Part shown: positions 7,628 through 7,690 of the stretch, piece by piece
How the letters are laid out: the number at the start of each line of letters is the position of its first letter
How positions within the stretch are numbered: the first letter of the stretch is position 1
Assembly (NCBI GenBank): GCA_964385995.1
Contig: CAYLRF010000068.1
Location: 1 to 7,690, forward strand
Length of the DNA: 7,690 nt
Source of the DNA: CAYLRF01 sp964385995
GTDB lineage: Bacteria; Bacillota; Clostridia; Lachnospirales; Lachnospiraceae
Direction: 5' to 3'
The notes under the pieces: model-generated
Databases searched by the model: none
What the model was told of the DNA's origin: nothing
The model's input: the letters and a program-made list of their open reading frames with translations, nothing else
Made by a program: the position numbers and the translations under genes

Positions 7628-7633
7628 GCCTGC
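7619..7633. other. Small hairpin between the repeat copies
   Basis: GCAGG (7619-7623) and CCTGC (7629-7633) pair perfectly around a 5-nt loop. The loop contains the minus-strand ATG of the possible small ORF. On its own it is weak evidence of structure. Confidence 0.3.
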
Positions 7634-7645
7634 CGCTCAGCACAA

Positions 7646-7690
7646 GCCTTACGCGCTGGGGGATACTACCTGACAAAATTTCCTGTAGCA
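7646..7690. repeat. 45-bp direct repeat, copy 2 (cut by window end)
   Basis: This is the second copy of the unit at 7538-7582, 108 bp away. On the minus strand it reads CYRKFCQVVSPSA and then TAA (7651-7649), the same C-terminal peptide as copy 1 with Ser in place of Asp. The window stops inside the identical block, so the full unit length, the number of further copies and any start codon for this frame are unknown. Confidence 0.8.

Noticed and set aside
7455..7676. A 73-codon minus-strand open frame overlapping the end of upp
   Set aside because: It overlaps upp antisense, and in its frame the two repeat copies differ by clear amino-acid changes. The neighbouring minus-strand frame keeps the peptide and shows silent changes, so this frame is probably a shadow.
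7538..7690. CRISPR array at the right edge
   Set aside because: Only two copies are visible, they are 82% identical rather than near-perfect, the mismatches follow codon phase, and no cas gene is in the window. The 63-bp interval is also longer than usual CRISPR spacers.

Overview
The window carries the HrcA-controlled heat-shock chaperone locus hrcA-grpE-dnaK-dnaJ, followed on the same strand by an L-rhamnose isomerase gene (rhaA) and a uracil phosphoribosyltransferase gene (upp). The organism looks like a fairly GC-rich Gram-positive anaerobe of the Clostridia, probably Lachnospiraceae-like. The grounds are the gene order led by hrcA, a perfect CIRCE operator, strong AAGGAGG-type ribosome sites, frequent GTG and TTG starts, and a DnaK without the extra N-terminal-domain segment of Gram-negative DnaK. 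The taxonomic call is an inference from general family knowledge; no search was run.

Layout. Positions 1-142 hold an AT-rich upstream tract, a sigma-A-type promoter (TTGACA, 17 bp, TATTTT) and CIRCE just downstream of the expected transcription start. hrcA (143-1192, GTG), grpE (1210-2136, TTG) and dnaK (2153-4045, ATG) are packed 16-17 bp apart. A 268-bp gap follows, with two terminator-like stem-loops and an alternative hairpin that competes with the first. dnaJ (4314-5480), rhaA (5578-6828, TTG) and upp (6882-7523) then follow, with gaps of 97 and 53 bp. The last 167 bp have no conventional gene but hold two copies of a 45-bp repeat exactly 108 bp apart, the second cut by the window edge.

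How the genes work together. HrcA represses its own operon at CIRCE. DnaK, with nucleotide-exchange factor GrpE and co-chaperone DnaJ, forms the Hsp70 folding machine. dnaJ lies beyond the hairpins and has no CIRCE of its own, so its level is probably set by read-through or by a promoter that cannot be seen clearly. rhaA (rhamnose catabolism) and upp (pyrimidine salvage) have no obvious functional link to the chaperones. The rhaB and rhaD partners expected beside rhaA are absent from the window.

Most of the window is ordinary core genome. The best candidate for something undescribed is the terminal repeat. Read on the minus strand, its two copies encode nearly the same C-terminal peptide (CYRKFCQVVSP then S or D, then A and stop), with five consecutive silent third-position differences. 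Secondary points are the long acidic, degenerately repetitive N-terminal extension of GrpE and the alternative hairpins between dnaK and dnaJ.
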